64,000 bases of DNA from Orientallactaga sibirica (taxonomy: Eukaryota > Chordata > Mammalia > Rodentia > Dipodidae): positions 1 through 64,000 of the forward strand of contig JAEOAD010001800.1 of NCBI GenBank assembly GCA_036365145.1, in the 5' to 3' direction. A program made the translations under genes and the position numbers. The notes under the pieces are model-generated. The model did no database searches. It worked only from the letters and a program-made list of their open reading frames with translations, and had not been told where the DNA came from. This document shows, in pieces, positions 1 through 13,010 of the stretch; the stretch's first letter is position 1; each line of letters starts with the position of its first letter.

Positions 1-101
1 GTTGACCTTTACTAAGGAATAGATGATCCCTCTGTTCAATACCAGTGTTTACAGTTACCTAAGGAATGGATGATCCCCTGTGCAAAGCAGGTGTTTACCT
101 T
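1..101 (+). repeat. Segment repeated at 2414-2515
   Basis: The first hundred bases, with the unusual words CAATACCAGTG and CAAAGCAGGTG, recur at 2414-2515 with one extra C. The spacing is 2413 bp. The match stops soon after, in the next monomer. The window edge cuts the left side, so the true extent of this duplication cannot be seen. Confidence 0.85.
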
Positions 102-2600
102 TACCTAAGGAATTGATGATCCCTCTTTTCTATGCAGGTGTTTACTGTTACCAAATGAATGCATGATCCCTCTGTGCAATGCAGGTGTTTACCAGCACAT
201 AAGGAATGGATATTCCCTCTGTTAAATGCAGGTGTTTACCCACTTACCTAAGATATGGATGATACCTCTGTGCAAGGCACGTGTGGACCTTAACCTAAGG
301 AATTGATGATCCCTCTGTTCAATGCAGGTGTTGGCCTTTACATAAGGAATGAAGTTCCCTCTCTGAAAGGCAGCTGTTTACATTTACCTACGGAATGGAT
401 GATCCTCTGTTCAATTCAGGTGTTTATCTTTACCTAAGGAAGAAGATGGCAAGTGTTTATCCCTCTGTTCAATGCAGGTGTTTACCTTTACCTAAAGAAT
501 GGGATGATCACCTGTGTGATTCAGGTGTTGATCTTTACCTAAGGAATAGATGATCCCTCTGTTCAGTGCTGGTGTTTACCGTTATCTAAGGAATGGATGA
601 TCCCTCCATGCAATGCAGATGTTGAACCTTTACCTTAGAAATATTGATCCCTCTGTTCAATGCAAGTATGTAACTTTGCCAGAGGAATGGATGATCCCAC
701 TGCTCAATGGAGGTGTTTAACTTTATCTATGAATGGATGATCCTCTGTGCGATGCACATGTTTAACTTTACCTAAGGAATAGATGATTCCTCTGTTCAAC
801 ACATGTGTTTACCATTATCTAAGAAATGGATGATCCCTCTGTTCACTGCAGGTGTTTTACCTAAGGAATGGATGATCCCTCTGCAACGCAGGTGTTTGTA
901 TTGAATGGATGATCCTCTGTTCAATGCAGGTGTTGACCTTTAACTAAGGAATGGATGGTCCCTCTGTTCAATGCAGTGTTTTACACCTTTACCTATTGAA
1001 TGGATGATCCCTCTGTGCAATGCAGGTGTTTACGTTTTCTAAAGCAATGGGATGAGCCCTCTGTGCAATGCATTTTGTTGATCATTACCTAAGGAATAGA
1101 TGATCCTCTGTTTCAATGCAGGTGTTTACATTTACCTAAGCAATGGATGAACCCCTGTGAAATGCAGGTTTTTACATTTAAATGAGATGGATGATCCTGT
1201 TCAATGCAGGTGTTTACAGATACATAAGGAATGGATGATCCTCTGTGCAATGCAGGTTTGTCCTTTACCTATGGAATGGATGATCCCTGTGCAATGCAGG
1301 TGTTTACCTTTAAGAAAGGGAATGGATGATCCCTCTGTGCAATGCAGGTGTTGTCCTTTACCTATGGAATGGATGATCCCTCTCAATGCAGGTGTTCCAT
1401 GTAAGGTGGGATTTTACGTTTACCTATGGAATGGAAGATCCTCTGTTCCATGCAGGTGTTTACGTTTACCTAAGGAATGGATGATCCTCTGTGCAATGCA
1501 AGTGTTTACTATTACCTAAGGAATGGAATGATCCTTCTGTTCAATGCAGGTGTTGACCTTTACCTAAGGAATGGATGATCCTTCTGTGCAATGCAGAGTG
1601 TTGACCTTTGCCATAAGGAATGGATGATCCTCTGTGCTATGCAGGTGTTGTCTTTATCTAAGGACTGGATGATCCTCTGTACAAGACATGTGTTTGACCT
1701 TAATCTAAGAAATGGATGATCCCTCTGTTCAATGCACATGTTGATCTTTACCTAAGGAATGGATGATCCTCTGTACAACACAGGTGTTTCCTTACCTAAA
1801 TGGATGATCCCTCTGTTCAATGCAGGTCTTTACCATTAGCTAAGGAATGGTCATCGCTCTGTGCAATCCAGTTGTTGATCTTTACCTATGGAAAAAGATG
1901 ATCCTCTGTTCAATGCAGGTGTTCCTGTTATCTAAGGATTGGAGGAACCCTGTTTTCAATCCAGTTGTTGATCTTTACCTAAAGAAAGATTATCCCTCTG
2001 TTCAATGCAGGTGTTCCCGTTACTTAAGGATTGGATGATACCTTTTTGCCAATACAGGTGTTTACCCTTACCTATTGAATGGATCATCCCTCTCCAAATG
2101 AATGGATGTTTCCTGTGTGCAATGAAGGTGTTGACCTTTACCTAAGGAATGGATGACCCCTCTGTTCAATGCAGGTGTTGATCTTTACCTAAGGAATGGA
2201 TGAGCCCTCTGTACAAGGCAGGTTTTCACCTCTTACCTAATGAATGTGATGATACCTCTGTGCATTGCAGGTGTTTACTATTACAAATGGAATGGAAGAT
2301 GCCTATGTTCAATGCTGGTGTTTACCTTTCCCTAAGGAAAGGATGATCCCTCTGTGCAATGGAGGTGCTGTCCTTTACATAAGGAATGGTTGATCTTTCT
2401 ATTCTATGCAGGTGTTGACCTTTACTAAGGAATAGATGATCCCTCTGTTCAATACCAGTGTTTACAGTTACCTAAGGAATGGATGATCCCCCTGTGCAAA
2501 GCAGGTGTTTACCTATAAATAAGGAATGGAAGATCCCTCTGTGCAATGAATATGTTGTCCTTTACATAAGGAATGGATGATCCCTCTGTGCAATGCAGTT

Positions 2601-2882
2601 GTTGTCCTTTACCTATGGAATGGATGATCCCTCTGTTCAATGCAGGTGTTTACCTTTAAGAAAGGAATGGATATTCCATCTGTGCAATGCACGTGTTGTC
2701 CTTTACCTATGGAATGGATGATCCCTCTGTTCAATGCAGGTGTTTACCTTTAAGAAAGGAATGGATATTCCCTTTGTGAAATGCAGGTGTTGACCTTTAC
2801 CTAAGGAATGGATGATCCCTCTGTTCAATGCAGGTGTTTATCTTTAAGAAAGGAATGTGTGTTCCCTCTGTGCTATGCAGGT
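2601..2882 (+). repeat. 94-bp dimer, three tandem copies
   Basis: A two-monomer unit is repeated in tandem. One monomer has CTATGGAATGG or CTAAGGAATGG, and the other has the unusual AAGAAAGGA. The AAGAAAGGA word falls at 2658, 2752 and 2846, exactly 94 bp apart. The third copy is the most diverged (GGAATGTGTGTTCC). This indicates local unequal exchange at dimer scale. Confidence 0.85.
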
Positions 2883-5532
2883 GTTGACCTTTACATAAAG
2901 AATGGATGATTACTCTGGGCCTGGCAGATGTTGACCTTTACCTAAGGAATAGATGATCCCTCTGTGCATTGCAGTTGTTGACCTTTACCTAAGGAATGGA
3001 TGATCCCTCTATTCAATGCAAGTGTTGATCTTCTCGGAAGGAATGCATGATCCATATGTGCAATGCAGGTTTTACCTATTACCTGTGGAATGGATGATCC
3101 CTATGTGCAAGGCAGCTGTTTACCTTTACCTAAGTAATGGATGATCACAAAGTTCCATGCAGGTGTCTATGCTTATGTAAGGAATGGGATGATCCCTCTG
3201 TGCATTGCAGGTATTTACTATTACGTAAGGAATGGAAGATACATATGTTCAATGCTGGTGTTTACCTTTACCTAAGGAATCAATGATCCCTCTGTGCAAA
3301 GCAGGTGTTGATCTTTACCTACGGAGTAGATTATCTCGCTGTTCAATGCAGGTGTTTGCCCTTATCTAAGGAATGTATGATCCCTCAGTTCAATGCAGGG
3401 GTTTACCGTTATCTAAGAAATGTATGATCCCTCTGATCAATGCAGGGGTTTACCATTATCTAAGGAATGGATGATCCATCTGTTCAATGCAGGTGTTTAC
3501 AGTTACCTAAAGAATGGATGTTCCCTCTCTGCAATGCAGGTGTTTACCTTTACCTCAGGAATGGAAGATCCCTCTGTGCAATGCAGGTGTTGTCCTTTAC
3601 ATAAGGAATGCAAGATCCTTTTGTGCTATGCAGGTGTTGGCCTAAATCTAAGGAATGGATGATCTCTCTGTGCAATGCAGGTGTTGTTCTTTACCTAAGG
3701 AAAAGATGATCCCTCTGTTCAATGCAGGTGTTTACCATTACCTAAGGAATGGATGATCCCTCTGTGCAATGCAGGTGTTTACCTTTACCTAAGGAATGGT
3801 TGATCCCTATGTGCAAACCAGGTGTTGACCTTTACCTAAGTTATGGGATGATCCCTCTGTGCAATGCAGGTGTTACAGTTACCTAAGGAATGGATGATCC
3901 CTCTGTGCAATGCAGATGTTCATTTTTACCTAAGGAATAGATGATTCCTCTGTGCAAGGCAGGTGTTTACCTTCACTTAAGGAATGGATGATCCTTCTGT
4001 TTGATGCAGGTGTTCACCATGATGTAAGGAGTGGATGATCCCTCTGTTCAATGCAGGTGTTTACCTTTACCTAATGAAAGGATGATACCTCTGTTCAAGG
4101 CAGTTGTTGACCTTTACCTAAGGAATGGATGATCCCTCTGTTCAATGTAGGTGTTTACCTTTACATAAGGAATGGATGATCCCTCTGTTCAATGCAGGTG
4201 TTTACATTTATGTAAGGAATGGGATGATACCTCTGTGCATCACAAGTGTTTACTATTACCTAAGGAATGGAAGATACCTATATTCAATGATGGCATTTAC
4301 CTTTACCTAAAGAATGGATGATCCTTCTGTGCAATGCAGGTGTTGACCTTTACCTAAGGAATTGATGATCCCTCTGTGCAGTGCAGGTGTTGGTCTTTAC
4401 CTAAGGAATTGATGATCCCTCTGTTCAATGCAAGTGTTATCTTTACGTAAGGAATAGATGAGCCTTCTGTTCAATGCATGTGTTAACCGGTATCTAAGGA
4501 ATGGATGATCCATCTGTTCAATACAGGTGTTTAGTTACCTAAGGAATGGATTATTCCTCTTTGCAGTGCAGGTATTGTTCTTTACCTAAGGAATTGATGA
4601 GCCCTTGGTACAATGCAGGTGTTTACCATTATCTAAGAAATGGATGGTCACTCTGTTCAATGCAGGTGTTTACCTTTACCAAATGAATGGATGTTTCCTG
4701 AGTGCATTGCAGGTGTTTACATTTACCTAAGCAATGGATGATCCCTCTGTTCAGTGCAGGTGTTTAAGTTTATGTAAGGAATTGGATGATCCATCTGTGC
4801 ATTGCAGGTGTTTAGTATTACCAAAGGAATGGAAGATGCCTATGTTCAATGCTGGTGTTTACCTTTCCCTAAGGAAAGGATGATCCCTCTGTTCAATGGA
4901 GTTGTTTACCTTTACCTAATTAATGGAAGATCCCTCTGTTCAATGCAGGTATTGAGCTTTACCTAATGAATGGATGATCCCTCTGTGCAATGCAGGTCTT
5001 GTTCTTTACCTAAGGAATTCATGACACCTCTGTTCAATGCAGGTGTTTACCATTATCTAAGGATTAGATGATCCCTCTGTTTAATGCAGGTGTTTACCAT
5101 TACCTAAGGAATTGATGTTCCCTGTGTGCAATGCAGGTGTGGACCTTTACCTAAGGAATGGATGATCCCTCTGTGCAATGCAGGTGTTGACCTTTACCTA
5201 AGGAATTGATTTTGCCTCTGTCAATGCAGGTGTTGATCTTTACCTAAGGAATGGGATAATCCCTCTATGCATTGCAGGTGTTTATTATTACCTAAGGAAT
5301 GTAAGTTACCTATGTTCAATTCTGTTATTTACCTTTACCTAAGGAATGGATGATCCTTCAGTGCAATGCAGGTGTTGCCCTTTACCTAAGGAATGGATGA
5401 TCCCTCTGTTCAATACAGGTGTAGATCTTTACCTAAGGAATAGATGATCCCTCTGTTCAATGCAGGTGTTTACCGTTATTTAAGGAATGGATGATAACTC
5501 TGTTCAATGGAGATGTTTACCATTACATAAGT

Positions 5533-5718
5533 AATGGATGATCCCTCTGTGCAATGCTGGTGTTTACCTTTACCTAAGAATGGATGATCCCTCTGTGCAT
5601 TGCAGTTGTTTACCATTACCTAAGGAATGGATGATCCCTCTGTGCAATGCAGGTGTTTACCTTTACCTAAGAATGGATGATCCCTCTGTGCATTGCACGT
5701 GTTTACCATTACCTAAGG
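5533..5718 (+). repeat. 93-bp dimer, two tandem copies
   Basis: A 46-bp plus 47-bp dimer starts at 5533 and 5626, and a further monomer begins at 5719. The 46-bp member has CTAAGAATGG (one G lost), which fixes the register. A related copy of this dimer and its left neighbours (TGATAACTCTG, ATAAGTAATGG) recurs about 419 bp downstream near 5880-6050. The region is thus a nested duplication. Confidence 0.85.
5624..5670 (+). repeat. Model (consensus-like) 47-bp monomer
   Basis: This copy matches the majority base at every position as judged by eye and can serve as the reference monomer. It has 21 G/C bases of 47 and no CpG. It contains one GATC, one CAGGTG immediately overlapping TGTTTAC, and the TTTACC doublet. 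Frequent alternatives elsewhere are GTTCAATG for GTGCAATG, TTTACCGTTATC or TTTACAGTTACC for TTTACCTTTACC, GTTGATCTTTACC, and GGAATAGATG for GGAATGGATG. Confidence 0.9.
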
Positions 5719-6600
5719 AATGGATGATCCCTCTGTGCAATGCAGGTGTTTACTTTACCTAAGGAATGGATGATCCCTATGGGCAATGCAGGTGTTTACC
5801 TTTACCTAAGGAATGTGATGTTCCTCAGTGCAATGCAGTTGTTATCTTTACGTAAGGAATAGATGATCCCTCTGTTCAATGCAGGTGTTTACTGTTATTT
5901 AAGGAATGGATGATAACTCTGTTCAATGGAGGTGTTTACCATTACATAAGTAATGGATGATCCCTCTGTGCAATGCAGGTGTTTACCTTTACCTAAGAAT
6001 AGATGATCCCTCTGTGCATTGCAGGTGTTTACCATTACCTAAGGAATGGATGATCCTTCAGTGCAATGCAGGTGTTGCCCTTTACCTAAGGAGTAGATGA
6101 TCCCTCTGTTCAATGCAGGTGTTTACCGTTATTTAAGGAATGGATGATCCCTATGTGAAATGCAAGTGTTTGCCTTCATGTAAGGAATGGCATGATCCCT
6201 CTTCAATTCAAGTGTTTACCGTTATATAACCAATGGATCATCTCTGATCAATGCAGATTTTTAGCATTACCTAAGGAATGGGTGATCCCTCTGTGCATTG
6301 CAGGTGTTTACATTTGCCTTAGGAATGGGTGATCCCTCAGTGCTTTGCAAGGGTTTACTATTACATATGGAATGGAAGATCCCTCTGTTTAATGCAGGTG
6401 TTTACCTTTACCAAAGGAATGGATGTTCCCTGTGTGCAATGCATGTCTTTACCATTACATAAGGAATGTATGATACCTCTGCGCCAGGCAGGTGTGGACC
6501 TTCACCTAAGGAATGGATGATCCCTCTGTGAAATGCAGGTGTTGATCTTTACTGAAGGAATAGAGGATTCCTCTGTTCAATGTAGGTGTTGATCTATACC

Positions 6601-6694
6601 TAAGGAATAGATGATCTCTCTGTGCAAGGCAGGTGTTTACCTTTACCTAAGGAATAGATGATCTCTCTGTGCAAGGCAGGTGTTTACCTTTACC
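6601..6694 (+). repeat. Exact 47-bp monomer duplication
   Basis: Two consecutive monomers, 6601-6647 and 6648-6694, are identical. They share the private words GATCTCTCTG and CAAGGCAGG. Adjacent monomers in this array usually differ at many positions, so this is a very recent single-unit duplication. Confidence 0.9.
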
Positions 6695-9600
6695 TAAGGA
6701 ATGGATGATCCCTCTGTTCAATGCAGGTGTTTACGTTTATGTAAGGAATGGGATGATCCCTCTGTGCATAGCAAGTGTTTACTATTACCTAAGGAATGGA
6801 AGATACCTATGTTCAATGATGGCATTTACCTATACCTAAAGAATGGATGATCCTTCTGTGCAATGCAGGTGTTGACCTTTACCTAAGGAATTGATGATCC
6901 CTCTGTGCAATGCAGTTGTTGTTCTTTACCTAAGGAGTGTATGATCCCTCTGTTCAATGCAGGTGTTCACCATTATTTAAGGAATGGATGATGCCTCTGT
7001 TCAATGGAGGTGTTTGCCATTACATAAGGAATGAATGATCCCTATGTGCAATGCAGGTGTTTACCTTTACCTGAGCAATGTGATGATTCCTCTGTGCAAT
7101 GCAGGTGTTATCTTTACCTAAGGAATAGATGAGCCTTCTGTTCAATGCATGTGTTTACCTTTATCTAAGGAATGAATGATCCCTCTGTTCAATGAAGGTT
7201 TTTACAGTTACCTAAGGAATGGATGATTCATCTGTTCAATGCAGGTGTTTACCTCTACCTGAGGAATTGATGATACCTCTGTTCAATGCAGGTGTTTACC
7301 TCTACCTGAGGAATTGACGATACCTCTGTTCAATGCACGTGATTACCTTTACCTAAGAAGGATGATCCCTCTGTTCTCTGCAGATTTCTACCTTTACTTA
7401 ATGAATGGATCACCCCTTTGTGCAATGCAGGAGTTTTCCCTTACCTAAAGAATGGATGATCCCTCTGTTCAATGCAGGTGTTTACCTTTACCTAAGGAAT
7501 AGATGATCTCGATGTGAAATGCAGGTGTTTTCCATTACGTAAGGAATGGCATGATTACTCAGTGCAATGCAGGTGTTGATCTTTTTCCTAAGGAATAGAT
7601 GAGCCTTCTGTTCAATGCAGGTGTTTACCATTATCTATGGAATGGATGATCCCTCTGTGTAATGCAGGTGTTTACCTTTACCTAAGGAATGGATTATCCC
7701 TCTGTGCAATTCAGGTGTTTTCGTTTACCTAAGGAATGGGATGATCCCTCTGAGCAATGCAGATGTTGATCCTTACCTAAGGAATAGATGATCCCCCTGT
7801 TCAATGCAGGTGTTTACCGTTGTCTATGGAATGGATGATCCCTCCTTTCAATGCACGTGTTTACAGTTACATAAGGAATGGATGATCCCTCTGTGCAGTG
7901 CAGGTGTTGATCTTTACCTAAGGAATGGAAGAGCCCTCTTTTCAATGCAGGTGTTTACCGTTATCTAAGGAATGGAGGATCCCTCTGTTCAATTAATGTT
8001 TTTACATTTACCTAAGGAATGGATGATCCCTATGGGCAATGCAGGTGTTGACCTTGACATAAGGGAATGGAATGTCCCTCTGTGCATTGCAGTTGTTGAC
8101 CTTTACCTAAGGAATGGATGATTCCTATATTCAATGCAGGTGTTGATCTTAACATAAGGAATGCATGATCCCTCGGTGCAAAGCAGGTGTTGATCTTTAC
8201 CTAAAGAATAGATGATCCCTCTGTTCAATGAAGTTGTTTACCGTTATCTAATGAATGGATGATCCCTCTGTACAAGGCAGAGGTTGATCCTTTGCTAAAG
8301 AATAGATGATTCATCTGTTCAATGCAGATGTTTACCTTTATTGAAGGAATGGATGATCCCTCTGTTCAATGCAGGTGTTTAGAGTTACCTAAGGAATGGA
8401 TGATCCCTCTGTACAATTCAAGTGTTGATCTTTACCTAAGCAATAGATGAGCCCTTTGTTCAATGCAGGTGTTTACCTTTATCTAAGGAATGGATGATCC
8501 CTCTGTTCAATTCAGGTGTTCACAGTTACCTAAGGAATGGAAGATCCCTCTGTGCAATGCAGGTGTTTACTTTTACCTAAGGAATAGATGATCCCTCTGT
8601 TCAATACAGGTGTTTACTCTTATCTAAGGAATGGATGATCCCTCTGTTCAAAGCAGGGTTTACCTTTACGTAAAGAAGGATGATCCCTCTGTTCAATGCA
8701 GATTTCTACCTTTACTTAAGGAATTGATGATCCCTCTGTGCAATGCAGGTGTTTACCCTTACCTAAGGAATGGATGATCCATCTGTGCCTTGCAGGTGTT
8801 TACCTTTACCTAAGGAATGGATGATCCCTCTGTGCATTGCAGGTGTTTACATTTACCTTAGGAATGGATGATCTTTCTGTGCATTGCAGGTGTTTACTAT
8901 TACCTAAGGAATGGATGATCCCTCTGTTCAATGCAGTTGTTTAACGTTATCTAAGTAATGGTTGATCCCTCTGTTCAATTCAGGTGTTTACCCTTAAGTT
9001 ACCTAAGGAATGGATGATCCCTCTGTGCAATGCACATATTTAACTTTTCCTAAGGAATGGATGATCCCTCTGTTCAATGCAGTGTGTTTACAGTTACCTA
9101 AGGAATGGATGATCCCTCTTTTCAATGCAGTGTCTTTACCATTATCTAAGGAATGGAAGATCCCTCTGTTCAATACAGGTGTTTACACTTACCTAAGGAA
9201 TGGATGATCCCTCTGTGCAATGCAGGTGTTGTTCTTTACCTAAGGAATAGGATGATCCCTCGGTGCAATGCAGGTGTTGATCCTTTCTTAAGGAATAAAT
9301 TATCCCTCTGTTCAATGCAGGTGTTTAAAGTTACCTAAGGAAGGGACGATCCCTCTTTGCAATGCAGGTGTTGATCTTTACCTAAGGAATTGATGAGCCC
9401 TCTGTTCAATGTAGGTGTTTACTGTTATCTAAGGAATGGATGATCCCTCTGTTTCACACAGGTGTTAACCTTTACCTAAAGAAGGATGATCCCCTTGTTC
9501 AAGGCATGTTTCCACCTTTACTTAAGGAATTGATGATCCATCTGGGAAATGCAGGTTTTTACCTTTACCTAAGGAGTGGATGATCCCTATGTGCAATGCA

Positions 9601-12600
9601 GGTGTTTACCTTTACCTTAGTAATGTGATGATTCCTCAGTGCAATGCAGGTGTTGATATTTTCCTTATGGAATAGATGTACCTTCTGTTCAATGCGGGTA
9701 TTTACTGTTCTCTAAGGAATGGATGATCCCTCTGTTCAGTGCAGGTGTTTACCATTATCTAAGTAAGGGATGATCCCTCTGTACAATGCAGGTGTTTACC
9801 TTTAACTAAGGAATAGATCATCCCTCTGTGCAATGCAGATGTTCATCCTTACATAAGGAATAGATGATCACTCTGTTCAGTGCAGGCGTTTACAGTTACC
9901 TAAGGAATCGTGCCATATAGGTGTTTACTTTTAGGTAAGGAATGGGATGATCCCTCTATGCATTGCAGGTGTTTACAATTACTTAAGGAATGGAAGATAC
10001 CTATGTTCAATGATGGCATTTACCTTTACCTAAAGAATGGATGATCCTTCTGTGCAATGTATGTGTTGGCCTTTACCTAAGGAATGGATGATACCTCTGT
10101 GCAGTGCAGGTGTTGATCTTTACCTAAGGAATGGATGATCCGTCTGTGCATTGCAGTTGTTTACCATTATTTAAGGAATGGATGATACCTCTGTTTAATG
10201 GAGGTGTTTACCATTACATAAGAAATGGATTATCCCTCTGTGCAATGCAGGTGTTTACCTTTACCTAAGGAATGGATTATCCCTATGTGCAAAGCAGGTG
10301 TTTACCTTTACCTTAGGAATGTGATGATTCCTCAGTGCAATGCAGGTGTTGATCTTTTCCTTATGGAATAGATGAGCCTTCAGTTCAATGTGGGTACTTA
10401 CTGTTCTCTAAGGAATGGATGATCCCTCTGTTCAGTGCAGGTGTTTACCATTATCTAAGGATGGGATGATCCCTCTGTACAATGGAGGTGTATACCTTTA
10501 ACTAAGGAATGGATGATACCTGTGTTCAACGCAGGTATTTATCTTTACCTAAGGAATGGATGATGCCTCTTTGCATTGCACGTGTTTACACTTACATTAG
10601 GAATGGATGATACTTCTGTGCATTGTAGGTGTTTACCATTATCTAAGGATTGGATGATCCCTCTGATCAATGCAGGTGTTTACAGGTCCCTAAGGAATGG
10701 ATGATCCCTCTGTGCGATGCAGGTGTTTCAATTTACCTAAACAACGGATGATCCCTCTGTGTAATGCAGGTGTTTAACTATACCTAAGGAATGGATGATC
10801 CCTCTGTTTAATGGAAGTGTTTGCCATTGTCTAAGGAATTGATAATCGCTCTGTCAAATGCAGGTGTTAACAGTTACCTAAGGAATGGATGTTCCCTCTG
10901 TTAATTGCAGGTGAATACCTTTATCTAAGGAACGGATAATCCCTCTGTACAATGCAGGTGTTTACCATTACCTAAGGAATGGATGATCCCTCTGTGCAAT
11001 GCAGGTGTTTACCTTAACCTAAGGAATAGGATGATACCTCGATGCAATGCAGGTGTTGATCGTTACCTGAGGAATAGATGATCCCTCTTTTCATTGCAGG
11101 TGTTTACCATTATCTAAAGAATGGGTGATCCCTCTGTTCACTGCAGGTGTTTACCATTACCTACGGAATGGATCATCCCTCTCTGCAAGGCAGGTGTTTA
11201 CCTTTATATAAGAAATGGGTGATCCCTCTGTGCAATGCAGATGTTGAACTTTACCTAAGGAATAGATGACGCCTCTGTTCAATGCAGATATTTACCGTTA
11301 TCTAAGGAATGGATGATCCCTCTGATCAATGCAAGTGCTTTACTTTCCCAAAGAATGCATGATACCTCTGTTCAACGCAGGTGTTTATCTTTACCTAAGG
11401 AAGGATGGTCCCTCTGTTCAACGCAGGTTTCTGCCTTTACTTAAGGAATCAATGATCCCTCTGTGCAATGCAGGTGTTTACCCTTAACAAAGGAATGTAT
11501 GATCCCTCTGTGCATTGCAGGTGTTTACCTTTACATTAGGAATGGAGGATCCCTCTGTGCAATGCAGGTGTTTACCTTTACAGAAAGAATGGATGATACT
11601 CCTGTGTAGTACAGATGTTTACTTTACCTAAGGAATGGGATGGTTGATCTGTGCAATGAAAGTGTGGATCTTTACCTAAGGAATATATCACCCCTCTGTT
11701 CAATGCAGGTGTTTACCATTTTCTAAGGAATGGATGATCCCTCTGTGAAATGCAGGTGTTGATCTATACCTCAGGAATAAATGAGCCCTCTGTTCAATGC
11801 AGGTGTTTACCATAATCTAAGGAATGGATGATCCCTCTGTTCAATTCAGGTGTTTACAGTTACCTAAGGAATGTATGATCCCTATGTGCAACTAAGGTGT
11901 TCATCTTTACCTAAGAAATACTTGAGCCCTCTGTGCAATGCAGGTGTTTAATCTTATCTAAGAATGGATCATCCCTCTGTTCAATGCAGGTGTTTACAGT
12001 TACCTAAGGAATGGATGATCCCTCTGTTCAGTGCAGGTGTTTACAGTTACCTAAGGAATGGATGATCCCTCTGTGCAATGCACGTGTTTGGCTTTACCTA
12101 AGAAATGGATGATCCCTATGTGCAATGCAGGTGTTGATCTTTACGTAAGGAATAGATGAGCCCTCTGTTCAATGCAGGTGTTTACCGTTATGTAAGGAAT
12201 GGATGATACCTCGGTTCAATGCAGGTGTTTTCAGTTACCTAAGGAATGGATGATCCCTCTGTGCAATGCAGGTGTTGATCTATACGTACGGAATATATGA
12301 TCCCTCTGTTCAATGTAGGTGTTTACGTTTACCTAAGGAATGTGATGATCCTCTGTGGAATGCAGGTGTTTATCTTAACTAAGGAATTGTTGATCCCTCT
12401 GTTCATTGCAGGTGTTTAAAGTTATCTAAGGAATGGATGATCCCTCTGTTAAATGCAGGTGTTTTACTTTCCCAAAGAATGGATGATACTTTTGTTCAAC
12501 CCAGGTGTTTAACTTTACCTAAAGAAGGATGATCCCTCAGTTCAACGCAGGTTTTACCTTTACTTAAGGAATGGGTGATCCCTCTGGGCAATGCAGGTGT

Positions 12601-12862
12601 TTACACTTAACAAAGGATTGCATGATCCCTGTGTTCAATGCAGGTTTCTACCTTTACTTAAGGAATGTATGATCCCTCTGGGAAATGCAGCTGTTTACCC
12701 TTAACAAAGGATTGCATGATCCCTTTGTTCAATGCATGTGTTTGCCATTACATAAGGAATGGACAATCCCTCTTTGCAATGCTGGTGTTTAGCTTTACCT
12801 ACTGAATGGATGATCCCTATGTGCAAGGCAGGTGTTGACCTTTACCTATGGAATGGGATGAT

Positions 12863-13010
12863 CCCAGGTGTTGATCTTTACAATGCAGGTGTTTGATCAT
12901 TTTAGATGATCCCTCTGTTAAAAGGTTTACAGTTATAGATGGATGATCCTCTGTTCAAGTGTTTACCTTTACCTAAGAAATGGTGTTTAACAGGTGTTTA
13001 CCTTTGTAAG
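12863..13010 (+). repeat. Eroded, scrambled monomers
   Basis: About 150 bases contain only fragments of successive monomers joined with multiple internal losses. Examples are ATCCCAGGTG, GTTTGATCATTTTAG, AAAAGGTTTACAG and GGTGTTTAACAGGTG. No foreign sequence is present. It could be a real patch of clustered deletions or a low-quality consensus stretch. Regular 47-bp spacing resumes on both sides. Confidence 0.7.

Larger units (their letters stand above)
1..10100 (+). repeat. Left-end domain with ~1,035-bp cassette
   Basis: This part of the array has its own monomer variants. GTTGTCC monomers are concentrated in the first 4 kb. A cassette recurs in which a 48-bp monomer with GGAATGGGATG is followed by TGCATTGCAGG, then TACTATTAC, then GGAAGATACCTATGTTC. 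The AATGGAAGAT word (or its variant) of this cassette sits at 3231, 4266, 5298, 6795 and 9989. The first spacings are 1035 and 1032, close to 22 monomers. A related form with GGAAGATGCC is at 2291 and 4828. The higher-order pattern is eroded, so this looks older than the arrangements further right. Confidence 0.65.

Noticed and set aside
1157..1519. Longest open frame (120 codons) and about 25 similar frames of 60-90 codons, all giving related peptides (DDPSVQCRC, EWMIPLCNAGV)
   Set aside because: They are translations of the satellite. The period of 47 is not a multiple of 3. The consensus meets GGA TGA within three monomers, and frames extend only where 46- or 48-bp monomers shift the register. 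There is no start context, signal peptide or conserved domain.
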